DNA from: Alcanivorax hongdengensis A-11-3
GTDB lineage: Bacteria > Pseudomonadota > Gammaproteobacteria > Pseudomonadales > Alcanivoracaceae
DNA length: 64,000 bases
Assembly: GCF_000300995.1 (NCBI RefSeq)
Contig: NZ_AMRJ01000001.1
Coordinates: 62,001 to 126,000 of the forward strand
Reading direction: 5' to 3'
The position numbers were made by a program, and so were the translations under genes. This document shows positions 18,701 to 28,625 of this stretch, in pieces (within the stretch, counting starts at the first letter, position 1; every line of letters begins with the position of its first letter). Below the pieces are notes generated by a model. The model saw only the letters and a program-made list of their open reading frames with translations. It was not told the origin of the DNA and searched no databases.

Positions 18701-20037
18701 TCCAGCGACCACAGCGCAATGCTGTCGCCGGTGGCGATGCCGGTGCCGTCCTGGTACTGCGACACATAGATCGGCACGGTCAGGGTAGCCTGCTTGCCGG
18801 GCGCCAGTTGCAGTTCCTCGCCATTGCGGGTGAGCTGGAATTCCGCCACCCCGAAGGACAGTAGCTGCCCGCTCTCACCGTTCTCGTCCGCCGCCGCAAA
18901 AGACCCGGGGAAGGCACCGCGCTCTGCCTGATCGGACACATCCACCGGCGTCAGCGTCACATCGATGGCGCCGGAGACGTCATTGCCGCTGCTATCCACC
19001 AGGGCACCGGGCGGCAGGCTGAGACGCACTCCATCGTCGCCACTGACACTGCCGCCGTTTTCCACGGCGGACAGGGTCCGGGCGGCGGCACGGGCCGTCA
19101 TGATGGCTCGGAAGGTGGCATCCGTGGTGCCGGCAGGGATGACAGTGCGCACGAACTGGTCCGCATAGCCGGTACGCGTCAGCTTGAGCACAAAGGGAAC
19201 CCCGGTGGGCATGCCACTGAGCAGGACCTGCCCCTGGGCATCGGTGACCGCCGTGTGGCCATCATCCTGCACCGGTGTGTTCACCAGGTGCGCCTGGACA
19301 TCCTCCAGCGGTGTGCCATCGGTGTCGGTGACGGTACCACTGATGACACCGTCATCGGCCACCGGTGTGGGCCCGGCGGCAATGCTGACGCGTTCACTGT
19401 GGCTATCGGTATGCCCAGCCTGGTCGGTCACGGTGAGCGTGACACCGTAGTCACCGGCCTGATCGTAGATATGGGCGATGGCGTTGTTGCGGCCGGCATC
19501 CTGGTCACCGAAGTCCCAGTAATAGGTCAATGCCTGCCCATAGGAACCGCTGGCATCAAAATGCTGGGGCTGGCCGGCGGTGGCCGGCCCTTCAATACGG
19601 AAAGCCGCGGCCGGACCGACCGCCTGGATATCCAGTGAAAGGCTACGACTATCGGTCCGTTGGGTGCGATCGGTGACGGTCAGGGTCACCGTGTAGGTAT
19701 CGGCACGGTCATAGGTATGGGTGACCTGTTCGCCCTTGCCGCTGTCGCCGTCCCCGAACTGCCAGCGGTAGCTCAGGCCCTCACCGCGGGAAGGCGCGGC
19801 ATTGAGCGTCAACGACGTACCCGCCAGGCGCTCGCCGCTCACTGTCAGTGCCGCCTTTGGCGCCGACGACGAACTATCGGCGTCCACGGGAGTATCCAGC
19901 GGCTGGCTCTGCGGGCTGTCATCAAAGTAGCAGCCGCCCAGAATCAGAGCCAGCGCGGCAATGACGATCATCCGACCGACAGCCTGACCCGGGAGGACAG
20001 AAAACAGGTTAATGGCGATACGGCGATGGCTGTTCAT
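15796..20037 (-). CDS. Giant surface lipoprotein: PKD domains, regulatory-like beta-sandwich and C-terminal beta-helix
   Basis: A 1413-aa secreted protein with a lipoprotein signal: hydrophobic IVIAALALILGGC with the lipidated Cys near residue 36, and no Asp at +2, so outer-membrane sorting is likely. A GAGGGAG site supports the start at 20037. After a low-complexity Ser/Asp linker come two PKD domains (about 60-135 and 140-220), each with the WxFGDGD or WDFGDQD core and a VTLTVTD end. A carboxypeptidase-regulatory-like domain follows (about 230-310), then a ZU5-like region ending in the VGHLSWYNCD motif. Two to three beta-sandwich repeats resembling pre-peptidase C-terminal domains follow (about 600-930). 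The last ~450 residues form a right-handed parallel beta-helix (VVRGNMLDTD, TVRNNIFDGM, DIINNSFRAT repeats). It is probably an adhesin or polysaccharide-binding or -cleaving surface protein; no catalytic residues are identified. Confidence 0.85.
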   Translation of the reverse strand: MNSHRRIAINLFSVLPGQAVGRMIVIAALALILGGCYFDDSPQSQPLDTPVDADSSSSAPKAALTVSGERLAGTSLTLNAAPSRGEGLSYRWQFGDGDSGKGEQVTHTYDRADTYTVTLTVTDRTQRTDSRSLSLDIQAVGPAAAFRIEGPATAGQPQHFDASGSYGQALTYYWDFGDQDAGRNNAIAHIYDQAGDYGVTLTVTDQAGHTDSHSERVSIAAGPTPVADDGVISGTVTDTDGTPLEDVQAHLVNTPVQDDGHTAVTDAQGQVLLSGMPTGVPFVLKLTRTGYADQFVRTVIPAGTTDATFRAIMTARAAARTLSAVENGGSVSGDDGVRLSLPPGALVDSSGNDVSGAIDVTLTPVDVSDQAERGAFPGSFAAADENGESGQLLSFGVAEFQLTRNGEELQLAPGKQATLTVPIYVSQYQDGTGIATGDSIALWSLDETSGQWVQEGTGTVVTEGDSPTGLAFEIRVGHLSWYNCDAFAANPYRVIPHCNVDDSSGLPTLDASETCYIQGQIDGGGPYSGVATNIDSTNPRALPVPAATDYRLIALARNGTLRGEVTVNGSAGASDDVAIVLTPIGGGTGEAISLPYENDGAIDPADEVDRYTFTGQADQIVRIQAGESAGSDLFGQVSLLGPSGQTLAQAAFADGQYTNPYDAFAGVVLPADGRYTLAVRATDNAPGGYHLSARRVPRTQIDENLSGTLPSDGNSLYRGFQADAGTVIGLTSLAGNRVEVTDAANHTLASTNTFTGDNLVSLPDDGLYFVRVEGGASQDYRTAVARIEPATALVPDSAGRVTVNGDIQVNGDRHFYKLTAAAGDGLFVRLSPGSSEALTSDSAKVRIYRPGRTPLYDAEPIDNADQDEYEFADGTHLYSTGLRLPGDGGDETYLLEVSARYAGSGTELGQYTLRVDTASQAGTLVVDDDLAQCPGADSHSLRAAAYAVTDNGSLDVCTGTYSEYVPVTAPDRHFTVIGRDRAGVILRSEDPDQAVVENDYRTNYSENAAHIQLQNLTLQTRGHGTYFGAQVGSITGATDITVEAAPGETELPGALIINEDGALIDGLDITAGDEALSVNADDVTVRNSHFTGSPGTISLSARNFRFQGNTVQSDSGGPVLELAGGTYATVGGDIAVLDNTVTITSSDPDRLGDSFAMRIADDGTGANGVVVRGNMLDTDAGGLKLGATGAGAHFIVAQNRFTSSAVAGGKLLQAAIQKTSAQQATTLTVRNNIFDGMEALGGEGYNSHAGLTIVSPAKFAAVDIINNSFRATVHDAFSGDNAGMLSIATSADGQPASYPVRLRNNIYQGIDDSTKQDVAIAVSSGVTIDADYGLFFGFDSLYSGGGSSTGGSDISNANPGFTNGQLEVDNTSPAVDAGQGPMAGGVPIPDQDYSGTARPQHGSYDIGAHENVF

Positions 20038-20440
20038 AATGCTCCCTCATACCCGATCCTTGCCCCTGCCGTGACAACAGGGGGCTTGCTGACCCCTAGG
20101 CTAGAGAGGATGACAAGAAGATCGCAGACCGCGAATGAGGGGGAGAACGAGCCCTCGCCCCTCATAATCGAGGGGGGAGGCACCGCTTTGCTGCCGGTCG
20201 CTAACAGCGGGCAGCGGCACGCGCCACCTTTCATAATGGCGCCCTTTCCGTTAGCTTAGGCGCCATTCTGCGGGGCCCGCGCCGGCCCCGCCCATTTATC
20301 GACAGTGCGGTCGGAGTCTATGTTCTGCGGACTACCAGCATGGTCACCCTAAACCCTGTTTCTTAATTTTCAATCAGTTACAGGCCCCCAAAGCACATTA
20401 ACAGCCCGACACCCGCGATGTCGGATGATCCTCAAACAAT
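20038..20440. other. Intergenic region with stacked hairpins
   Basis: No gene is supported here. It holds two clear inverted repeats: ATGAGGGG/CCCCTCAT at 20135-20142 and 20158-20165, and AATGGCGCC/GGCGCCATT at 20235-20243 and 20259-20267. A GGGGCCCGCGCCGGCCCC-like dyad follows near 20273-20290. The region between about 20038 and 20130 probably carries the promoter of the PKD lipoprotein gene, but no clear -35/-10 pair was identified. Confidence 0.5.
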
Positions 20441-20465
20441 AACGGGCCATTGGCTGGCCCGTTTT
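20441..20465 (-). terminator. Intrinsic terminator of the Calx-beta lipoprotein gene
   Basis: Stem ACGGGCCA/TGGCCCGT with a five-base loop lies about 60 bp past the stop of the 20526 gene. On the minus strand it is followed by a T-rich TTATTGTTT. On the plus strand it is followed by GTTTT, so it could act in both directions. Confidence 0.6.
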
Positions 20466-20525
20466 CTGCTGGCTCCCCCGGCAGGCTTCATCTTCCTGTG
20501 GATCAGGCATTTGCTTCTCGAAAAC

Positions 20526-23500
20526 TCAGAAAACGCCCGCTCCACCGCCACCAGTGCCACCCGTTGCGCCAGTGGCGCTCCCGCTATCACTCGAATCCTG
20601 GCCGGTATAAGTGAATGAGAGCCCGATATAGGCATCGCTATTGGTAACGACATACCCCATATTGGAGGCATTGCGCAGCGCGTCTTTGGCGCTATCCGTC
20701 AGGGAAATATTTGCCATGAGGACCTGCTCCAGGGTGCGGCTGTCCTCACTCAGCCCCAGGGAAGCAGGAGAAGCACCAGACAAGGAAAACGAGGCTTCTG
20801 CCGATTGCTCACCCGCGGGAATCGTCACGCTCTTTTCTATTGCATCGAACGGCAATTCCGTCCCCTTGAGGGCCACATCGAACGACAAGGCCCGGTCCAG
20901 TACAGCACTGATCTCCACTGACACCTTGATCGCTCCTGAGAATGCCCCGTTCGAGGTAAGCTCGAAGGCACGGTCCCTCGTCGACACCCGAAGATCATCA
21001 TCATCAAACAGGGTCACCCTCGACTTGATAACTCTGCCGTCGACAACCAGAGGGTTTTTCGGGTTTTCGGCCAGCCCCGATACAATCGAGGTATTGAATG
21101 CCAATACCTCAGGCAGCTCTGCCACATCATCGTCATTGATGCTGACGGTAAAATAGCGACTGTCCTCATACCCGGATAGCGTGCCGATCGCCGACCCTGA
21201 CAGGGTAAAATCTTCCCCCTCCTGCGCCAGCGGATCAAAGCGCTCATCACCCGTCACCACATCGCTCATTACCACTTCCAGATCCGGGTTATTCGCGAAA
21301 AATAGTACACGATATACGAAGGACGCCTGATCACCCTCGATATAGAAAGCACGCGAAGGATCCGGGGCTGCCACAATGGATACAAACGTCACATCGGTTT
21401 CAGCCAGCGGGCGGCCCAACACCAGCGGGCCGCCACCGGAAACCGCGATCCCGGCCGGCGGCGTTATCGTCAACACATCGGAATGGGGCAGCGACGTCAC
21501 CATGCCATCTTCATCAGTGGCCAGATACACCTGGACAGACTGTTCACCAGCGGGAATAACCAGATCATCACCATTGGCCACGATGGCGAGCGCCCCATCG
21601 CGGACCACCATGAAGCTACTGGTCGGATAATCCTGGAGAGCAAGAGAGAAAACCACGTCGTTGATCGCCGGCTCATCCAGATAGAGCTCATAGGCCAGAT
21701 CAGCACCTTCCTGGATGTCTCCGGCCGCGGGCACATTACCCTCATGATCACTCTCTCGTACCGCAACCAGCGATGGCGCTGTGGCAGACGCGATCTCATC
21801 ATCAATAATAGCCACATGAGTGGTCAGTGAAGACACATCATCTGGCTCATACAGCCCCGTCAGGCGATCCACTTCTATTCGAAAGCCACGCCCCACCGCA
21901 TCTTTCAGATTGTTATCCAGGGTGGGAAGATGGAACGTCACCTCATCCTGGCCAGGCTCCATGTCCACAAAAATCCGCGAGAAGCCATCCTGAAAAACCG
22001 CATCCTCCGATTCCAGGCCGAAGTTGAACTCACTGGAATCAAATCGGCTGACATCGTTACTGTAAGCATCAGGGATACTGAAATCCCTGCCTGGTGAAGC
22101 AGAGATATTGCCCGTCATATCTTTTGGCACCACATTGAGCCAGACATAACCATGATGAACGAGGGGCTGATCCAGGCCCAGAGTCACAACTACGTCTTCC
22201 CCTTCGGCAACATCATCCGCCTGCACTGATTGCAACACAGGCCGATCGTCATCAATGACACTCCCCCTGACCTGAATGGCCGAATGACCGGATAGAAACT
22301 TTGCCTGCTCCGTGGCGGTGAACGCCAGCTGGAACTCCTTGATCCTGTTTTCAGCCACAAGGTCCGGAAGGCTGCGGATGCGCAATTCCACCTCCGGCTG
22401 ATTCCGGTCGAGCGTTACCACACCACCAGCGGCGCCAACAATTTCGTAATCGACGCCTTCGACCGCGCTGTTCAGGCCGACCGGGGAATATGGCAGGCTG
22501 ACGGTGCCTGAAGGTAGCGGTTCAACCAGCCTGATTCTGACAATCTTCTCAGCACTCTCTCCTGCTACATCACCTTCATCAATGCCCCGCAAAAACTGAT
22601 AATTGGCGGCCCCCTCAAGGCTCAGTACTCGTGCGTCATCGACCTGTATTTCAATCAATGCTTCCGACGGCACCAGGCCGGCGCTGTCCAGCGTCAGGGT
22701 GCCCGCATCGGTGCCACAAACATCCACTCCGTGCAAAACGGAAACCAGCCCATCCGTTTCCATTTGCGCATTGCCCCGCAGGGAAGTCAGCGCCGCATCG
22801 ATGGCCACAAGATCCCCGCCGTACCAATCCCACCAGTTATCACCTTCCTGACGCAGCCTGAATGCGATATCTGCATAGCGGGTCGTACCCGCGTTCGCGG
22901 CACTGTAATAGTAGTCAAGATGAAGATAGCTGGTGCCGCTACCGGCATAATAGTAGGCGTAATTCAGGTAAGCGGATTGCCCGCCACCAGTCGTAATGAC
23001 CCCATCAACAGGCAAAGGTTGCCCGGCCCGATCCCTGACTGCTATTCGAGCCCCGCAGTGCTGGTAGTAACGGGCATAGGAAATACTGAACCAGCTCAGG
23101 TGCGTGGTTGGCACGTAGACCTTGAATCGCCCGCCTTCAGCATCCTGCACCTGATAAAGGCCCATGTAATCCCAGCTTTCACCGTCATCCGAGCGGGTCC
23201 ACACCGGGACGTCATCCCCCGGCTCAAGAGGATCAAGAGTATTCGGATTGACACTGCCCACCGGCAGCTCAATTTCGACAACGACCGGCGTTCCCGGATT
23301 CAACCGACTCACTGTTGTACCGGCCGCATCGTTAATCACAACCTGGGTTGCCCCCAGAGTATCCAGTTGAACCGAGGCATCATCCCCCGCCTCACCCTGC
23401 ACAACCCCGGCAGCTACCGCTTCCGGGCTTTCCAGAGCATCAGGATTATTGACCTGCACCAGGCCTTCTTCATTGGTCACTCCCACTTCCCGGGCCTTAC

Positions 23501-24224
23501 CTGCAGGCACCGCAACAGTGGTGACGGTGACCTCAGATGTATCCAGCTCATTGCCCTGATTATCGTAGGCAAGCAGTCGCACAGGCAGATATGCCGCTGC
23601 AGAAGGCTTTTCAGCTGAATCCGGCACGGCAACAAAAGGAACCATCAGCGAAGGAGGCTGTGACAAGTCATCCTGTCCCGGCTGCGCCACAAGTTCCTGC
23701 TCTGACAACACTGCACTGGACTTATTGACCGTGAAAATCTCCGAGCCGCTCAGGGGAACCAGCGCAATGCTGAGCGAGGTGGCACCAAAAGACACCACCT
23801 CAAACCGTTTCACACCACCAAGATGTTGCGCAAAACCATCAAACTTCAGCAGCAGAGAGGCTGGCTGGTCAGGAATACCGTTATTGTCGTGATCGGTAAA
23901 ACTGTCAGCAGCCGCGATATCAACTGAGCCTCCCGACAAAGCGTACTGAGATTGAGATAACAGACTGGCAGTATCATCCAGCACAGTAATGGTGCCCGGT
24001 TCAACAACCGGATCCCCTTTGCTGTCCGTTACTTGAATGGAAAGCGTCACAGGGGCCACAGCCACCTGCGGCACCTCAAGCTCCATAATGTCGTGATCGG
24101 TTCGATCAGGCGATGCACCAACGCCATTACCAGAGGAGCTGCCTCCTCCGCCACAAGCTGCCAGCGACACCACCAGCGTCGCCCCCCATGCCACCATCAA
24201 CCGACCACACACACCCACAACCAT
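20526..24224 (-). CDS. Giant Calx-beta repeat surface lipoprotein
   Basis: A large secreted lipoprotein of about 1230 aa. The frame is open further upstream to an ATG at 24311. The signal peptide, however, begins around MVVGVCGRLMVAWGATLVVSLAACGGGG, so the start is placed at 24224; 24197 is an alternative. Neither has a well-spaced ribosome site. The lipobox LAAC is followed by a Gly/Ser tether. The N-terminal half contains beta-sandwich domains and a THLSWFSISYARYYQHCG segment. That segment parallels the HLSWYNCD segment of the 15796 lipoprotein. The C-terminal half carries several Calx-beta-like repeats, each ending in acidic loops such as SVIDDDRPVL, AIIDDEIASA and LFDDDDLRVS that probably bind Ca2+. 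It ends in a Gly-rich TGGTGGGGAGVF. Likely a calcium-stabilised adhesin. Confidence 0.78.
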   Translation of the reverse strand: MVVGVCGRLMVAWGATLVVSLAACGGGGSSSGNGVGASPDRTDHDIMELEVPQVAVAPVTLSIQVTDSKGDPVVEPGTITVLDDTASLLSQSQYALSGGSVDIAAADSFTDHDNNGIPDQPASLLLKFDGFAQHLGGVKRFEVVSFGATSLSIALVPLSGSEIFTVNKSSAVLSEQELVAQPGQDDLSQPPSLMVPFVAVPDSAEKPSAAAYLPVRLLAYDNQGNELDTSEVTVTTVAVPAGKAREVGVTNEEGLVQVNNPDALESPEAVAAGVVQGEAGDDASVQLDTLGATQVVINDAAGTTVSRLNPGTPVVVEIELPVGSVNPNTLDPLEPGDDVPVWTRSDDGESWDYMGLYQVQDAEGGRFKVYVPTTHLSWFSISYARYYQHCGARIAVRDRAGQPLPVDGVITTGGGQSAYLNYAYYYAGSGTSYLHLDYYYSAANAGTTRYADIAFRLRQEGDNWWDWYGGDLVAIDAALTSLRGNAQMETDGLVSVLHGVDVCGTDAGTLTLDSAGLVPSEALIEIQVDDARVLSLEGAANYQFLRGIDEGDVAGESAEKIVRIRLVEPLPSGTVSLPYSPVGLNSAVEGVDYEIVGAAGGVVTLDRNQPEVELRIRSLPDLVAENRIKEFQLAFTATEQAKFLSGHSAIQVRGSVIDDDRPVLQSVQADDVAEGEDVVVTLGLDQPLVHHGYVWLNVVPKDMTGNISASPGRDFSIPDAYSNDVSRFDSSEFNFGLESEDAVFQDGFSRIFVDMEPGQDEVTFHLPTLDNNLKDAVGRGFRIEVDRLTGLYEPDDVSSLTTHVAIIDDEIASATAPSLVAVRESDHEGNVPAAGDIQEGADLAYELYLDEPAINDVVFSLALQDYPTSSFMVVRDGALAIVANGDDLVIPAGEQSVQVYLATDEDGMVTSLPHSDVLTITPPAGIAVSGGGPLVLGRPLAETDVTFVSIVAAPDPSRAFYIEGDQASFVYRVLFFANNPDLEVVMSDVVTGDERFDPLAQEGEDFTLSGSAIGTLSGYEDSRYFTVSINDDDVAELPEVLAFNTSIVSGLAENPKNPLVVDGRVIKSRVTLFDDDDLRVSTRDRAFELTSNGAFSGAIKVSVEISAVLDRALSFDVALKGTELPFDAIEKSVTIPAGEQSAEASFSLSGASPASLGLSEDSRTLEQVLMANISLTDSAKDALRNASNMGYVVTNSDAYIGLSFTYTGQDSSDSGSATGATGGTGGGGAGVF

Positions 24225-24681
24225 TCCCCCTTGAAACCCACCAGCAGACCAAGGCGAAAGCGACAAATGCACAACGCCCAGACCGGCAAAATCCAGATCC
24301 CCCTCAGCCATGGCGGGAATCCCCGCTTCACGTTAAGGGCATTTACCGAAGCAGACATCCCCCAAATAGGGTAAGTCGCCACTGCAAAGCCCCTCGACCA
24401 CAGTTCATCACTGCAAAGCCCCGAATTCTTTCCCGCGCACCATCAGAAAGGTCTATGGATAATATTCGCTTGCCTTCCGGAATCGGCCCGTCCCAGTTAG
24501 CGCAGGCGCGATTCCAGCTGTGACGGCGCTCTCAGTTCAAGCCTGCCCCTTCGCCAGAGACCGGTGCGATCCCCTCTGTGAAGCCACTAGCGCCAGCAAT
24601 GCCACCGGCCCGGAGCCCTCTTTCGCCCCGGCACCGACCAACTGGAACGCACCACATACAGCACCACAGAAGGAGGCAGCC
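24225..24681. other. Region upstream of the lipoprotein remnant
   Basis: No convincing gene. The 14-base direct repeat CACTGCAAAGCCCC occurs at 24380-24393 and 24409-24422, spaced 29 bp apart. The function of the repeat is unknown; it may be regulatory or simply a local duplication. The promoter of the Calx-beta gene should lie here. Confidence 0.4.
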
Positions 24682-25405
24682 ATGCCACGCCACAACATCT
24701 CACAGCAACACACCCTCAAACCGGCCTGCCTGTGCTATCCGTCAGGCCCTGCTGAGCCTGCCCATTCTGATCAGCGCCTGCGGGGGCGGGGGTAGCAGCG
24801 GTAACAACACCGCCAGCAGCCGCACCAGTGACAAGACGCTGACCGCAAAGGTCATCGAACCCATGGGCAGCAACTGTGACTTTGGAGGTTTGGCCGAAGT
24901 GACAGGACACCAATCGCAACGAGGTGCTCGACAGCAATGAGGTGGACCCGGCCAAAACCCAATACACATGTAATGCATCGGGGGCCATTACCCTCGGTGG
25001 CAACGTTTCCGGCCTGCCCTGGGATGGCAGCCAGTCCGTGACACTGCAAAACCTTGGCGTCGATGACCTGATGATGTCAGTGGATGGCAGCGACACCTTC
25101 ACTACCGGCCTTGCCAAAGGCAGCGTCTATCAAGTCGCGGTGGACAGCCAGCCCAGCGCCTGCCAGTGCGAGTTTGCCGATTACTCCGAGAGCGCCAGCG
25201 GCACCCTGGGCAACAGCAACCTCCCCGATCTGGACCTCACCTGCTATTAGGACAGGCAGGTCATTATTCGCAAGGGGATGCTGACGGCACCGCCACGGCG
25301 GCAAAATTTATGTTGTCAACGAGTGTTGCGGTGGGCCCGAGCGGCAACCTCTTCGTGGCTGACGCCAACAACAATCGCATCCGCAAGATTTATCTGGTGC
25401 CATAA
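24682..25405 (+). pseudogene. Frameshifted lipoprotein remnant (DUF7151-like segment plus NHL-repeat tail)
   Basis: A strong AAGGAGG site precedes an ATG at 24682 (MPRHNISQQHTLK), but the coding sense then moves through other frames. After about codon 14 it continues in the second frame as AIRQALLSLPILISACGGGGSSG, a lipobox and Gly/Ser linker. Near 24903 it shifts to the third frame, as DTNRNEVLDSNEVDPAKTQYTCN, a DxNxNxxLDxxEV loop typical of DUF7151-like lipoprotein segments. That frame stops at 25250. The second frame resumes with ADGTATAAKFMLSTSVAVGPSGNLFVADANNNRIRKIYLVP, a single NHL-type repeat ending at 25405. At least two frameshifts plus loss of the remaining NHL repeats mark it as decayed. 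Sequencing errors could explain one shift, but hardly all of them. Confidence 0.75.
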
Positions 25406-25561
25406 AACCCTTCCCGGGCGGGAGGCCCTGCAACTGGCGCCACCCTTCCCGGGACGATACGTTTTACCTGCCCAGCATCCCTCCCGGCAATTGTCCTTTG
25501 CCCGCCTTTCCCGTACCTTAGGCGCTCTTCCATTCCCTGAATCATTCGCACTGAATTTCCT

Positions 25562-27229
<1,668 letters not shown>

Positions 27230-27292
27230 TCCGCTCGGGCCGCCCCCGCAGCAGGAGCACGGGGGCATGGGGAACGACAGGGAAAGACCACC

Positions 27293-27652
27293 ATGAAGGA
27301 ACGGCGCCGCGCCCACCGCATCGCCTTTGATGGCGCAGCCACACTGATATTCGGCCAGGACCGCTACCCGGTCAGTCTGGAAGATCTGTCCGTACAGGGC
27401 GCCCGCGTCAGCCTGAGCGAGCCCCTGGCCCTGCCCGATGCCTCACCGGTTACCCTGCATATCGTGCTGGATGATTCCGACATCCAGCTGCTACTGCCGG
27501 CCCTGATAAAACGCCAGATGGGCAGCGATGTGGGGCTGATGTTCAAGCGCGCCGCCGTGGAAGACATGCAGCATCTGCGACGCCTGGTCATGCTGCACCA
27601 GGGCGACGAGGCCGAAGACGACCCGGCCACCCTGTTACCCCCGGAGGCCTGA
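27293..27652 (+). CDS. PilZ-domain protein (predicted c-di-GMP receptor)
   Basis: A 119-aa single-domain protein. It has both halves of the c-di-GMP binding signature: an N-terminal RRRAHR (RxxxR) and LEDLSVQGARV (D/NxSxxG) about 30 residues later. Such proteins bind cyclic di-GMP and change partner interactions; no output domain is fused here. Its stop is 3 bp before the TTG start of the ECF sigma factor gene, so the two are almost certainly co-transcribed. That raises the possibility of c-di-GMP control over this sigma factor pair. Confidence 0.85.
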   Translation: MKERRRAHRIAFDGAATLIFGQDRYPVSLEDLSVQGARVSLSEPLALPDASPVTLHIVLDDSDIQLLLPALIKRQMGSDVGLMFKRAAVEDMQHLRRLVMLHQGDEAEDDPATLLPPEA

Positions 27653-27655
27653 CCC

Positions 27656-28267
27656 TTGCCCACCGCCCCGCCGGACAGCCCCGACTTTGTTGAGCGCCTG
27701 CGACAGGGAGATCGGGCGGCGTTCGGCGAACTGGTCAAAACCCACCACAACATGCTGCTGGCCACCGCCCGCACCCTGCTCAGCCCCGCCGATGCGGAAG
27801 AAGCCGTGCAGGACGCCTGGATTGCCGCTCATCGCGCCATTGCCCGCTTTGAAGGTCGCAGCCAGCTGCGCACCTGGCTGACCCGCATCGTCATCAACCA
27901 GGCCCGCATGATGCTGCGTCGCGGCGGTCGAGAGATCCAGTTCGACCCCACCGACGAGCAGGATGCCCTGGCTCACCGCTTTCGCGCGGACGGCCACTGG
28001 CAACAGGCACCCCGCCAATGGGAGCTGGCCGGTCCGGATGCCCTGCTCACCCGGGAAGAACTGCGCCGTTGCATGGAAAAGACCCTGGGCCGCATGCCCG
28101 ACAACCAGCGTCTGGTGCTGGAGCTGCGAGACCTGCAGGGCATGGAATTTGACGATATCTGTAACATGCTGGACGTCAGTGCATCCAATGTCCGGGTGCT
28201 GTTACACCGGGCCCGGGCCCGGCTGTTCGAGCTGGTGGATCACTTTCAGGAGACAGGCGAATGCTGA
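27656..28267 (+). CDS. ECF-type RNA polymerase sigma factor
   Basis: A 203-aa sigma-70 family protein with only regions 2 and 4. Region 2 covers about residues 25-95 (NMLLATARTLLSPADAEEAVQDAWIAAHRAIARFEGRSQLRTWLTRIVINQARMMLRR). Region 4 covers about 142-197 (LGRMPDNQRLVLELRDLQGMEFDDICNMLDVSASNVRVLLHRARARLFELV). The start is the TTG at 27656, preceded by GGAGG; no ATG lies before region 2. It overlaps the following anti-sigma candidate by 7 bp, the standard sigma/anti-sigma arrangement. The regulon and inducing signal are unknown. Confidence 0.9.
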   Translation: MPTAPPDSPDFVERLRQGDRAAFGELVKTHHNMLLATARTLLSPADAEEAVQDAWIAAHRAIARFEGRSQLRTWLTRIVINQARMMLRRGGREIQFDPTDEQDALAHRFRADGHWQQAPRQWELAGPDALLTREELRRCMEKTLGRMPDNQRLVLELRDLQGMEFDDICNMLDVSASNVRVLLHRARARLFELVDHFQETGEC

Positions 28268-28494
28268 AATGTCGTCACGCCGTGGACAAGGCGGATGCGC
28301 TGGTAGATGGCACGCCCCTGTCCCGCCGCGAGCGCCTGGCGCTGCGCTTTCACCTGTTGATCTGCCATCACTGCCGGCGCTACCTGCGCCAGCTGCGTGC
28401 CCTGCTGGGCAGTCTGCCCCGGCAGGAAGACGCGCTGGATGACGCCCGCACCCAAGCCATTCTCGACAAGCTGGACCCACCGCAGTCGCACTGA
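28261..28494 (+). CDS. Zinc-finger anti-sigma factor candidate
   Basis: A 77-aa soluble protein with the HxxxCxxC core HLLICHHCRRYLRQL of the zf-HC2 (anti-sigma zinc finger) family and an upstream Cys4. It has no transmembrane segment, unlike RsiW-type anti-sigmas, so it resembles the cytoplasmic ChrR/RsrA-like class. Its start overlaps the ECF gene stop. It probably sequesters the sigma factor and may respond to redox or metal stress through its Cys/His set, which is inference. The stop codon lies in the left arm of an inverted repeat. Confidence 0.8.
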   Translation: MLKCRHAVDKADALVDGTPLSRRERLALRFHLLICHHCRRYLRQLRALLGSLPRQEDALDDARTQAILDKLDPPQSH

Positions 28495-28559
28495 GGCCTG
28501 TTCACGTCTGCCCTGGAACCATTTTTAGCGCGGTTGCGCATAGATCGTGAACAGGCTCA
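28492..28559. repeat. Inverted repeat between the anti-sigma gene and arsM
   Basis: The arms TGAGGCCTGTTCACG (28492-28506) and CGTGAACAGGCTCA (28546-28559) pair with one bulged base, enclosing 39 bases. The left arm begins with the anti-sigma stop codon. It may act as a terminator or belong to an intergenic repeat family; there is no T-run after the stem. Confidence 0.6.
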
Positions 28560-28625
28560 GAGTCTTCACTTCATCCTGCCCGGCCGCACGCCATACTGGC
28601 AGGAGATATTGTCAGGAGAGCGCCC

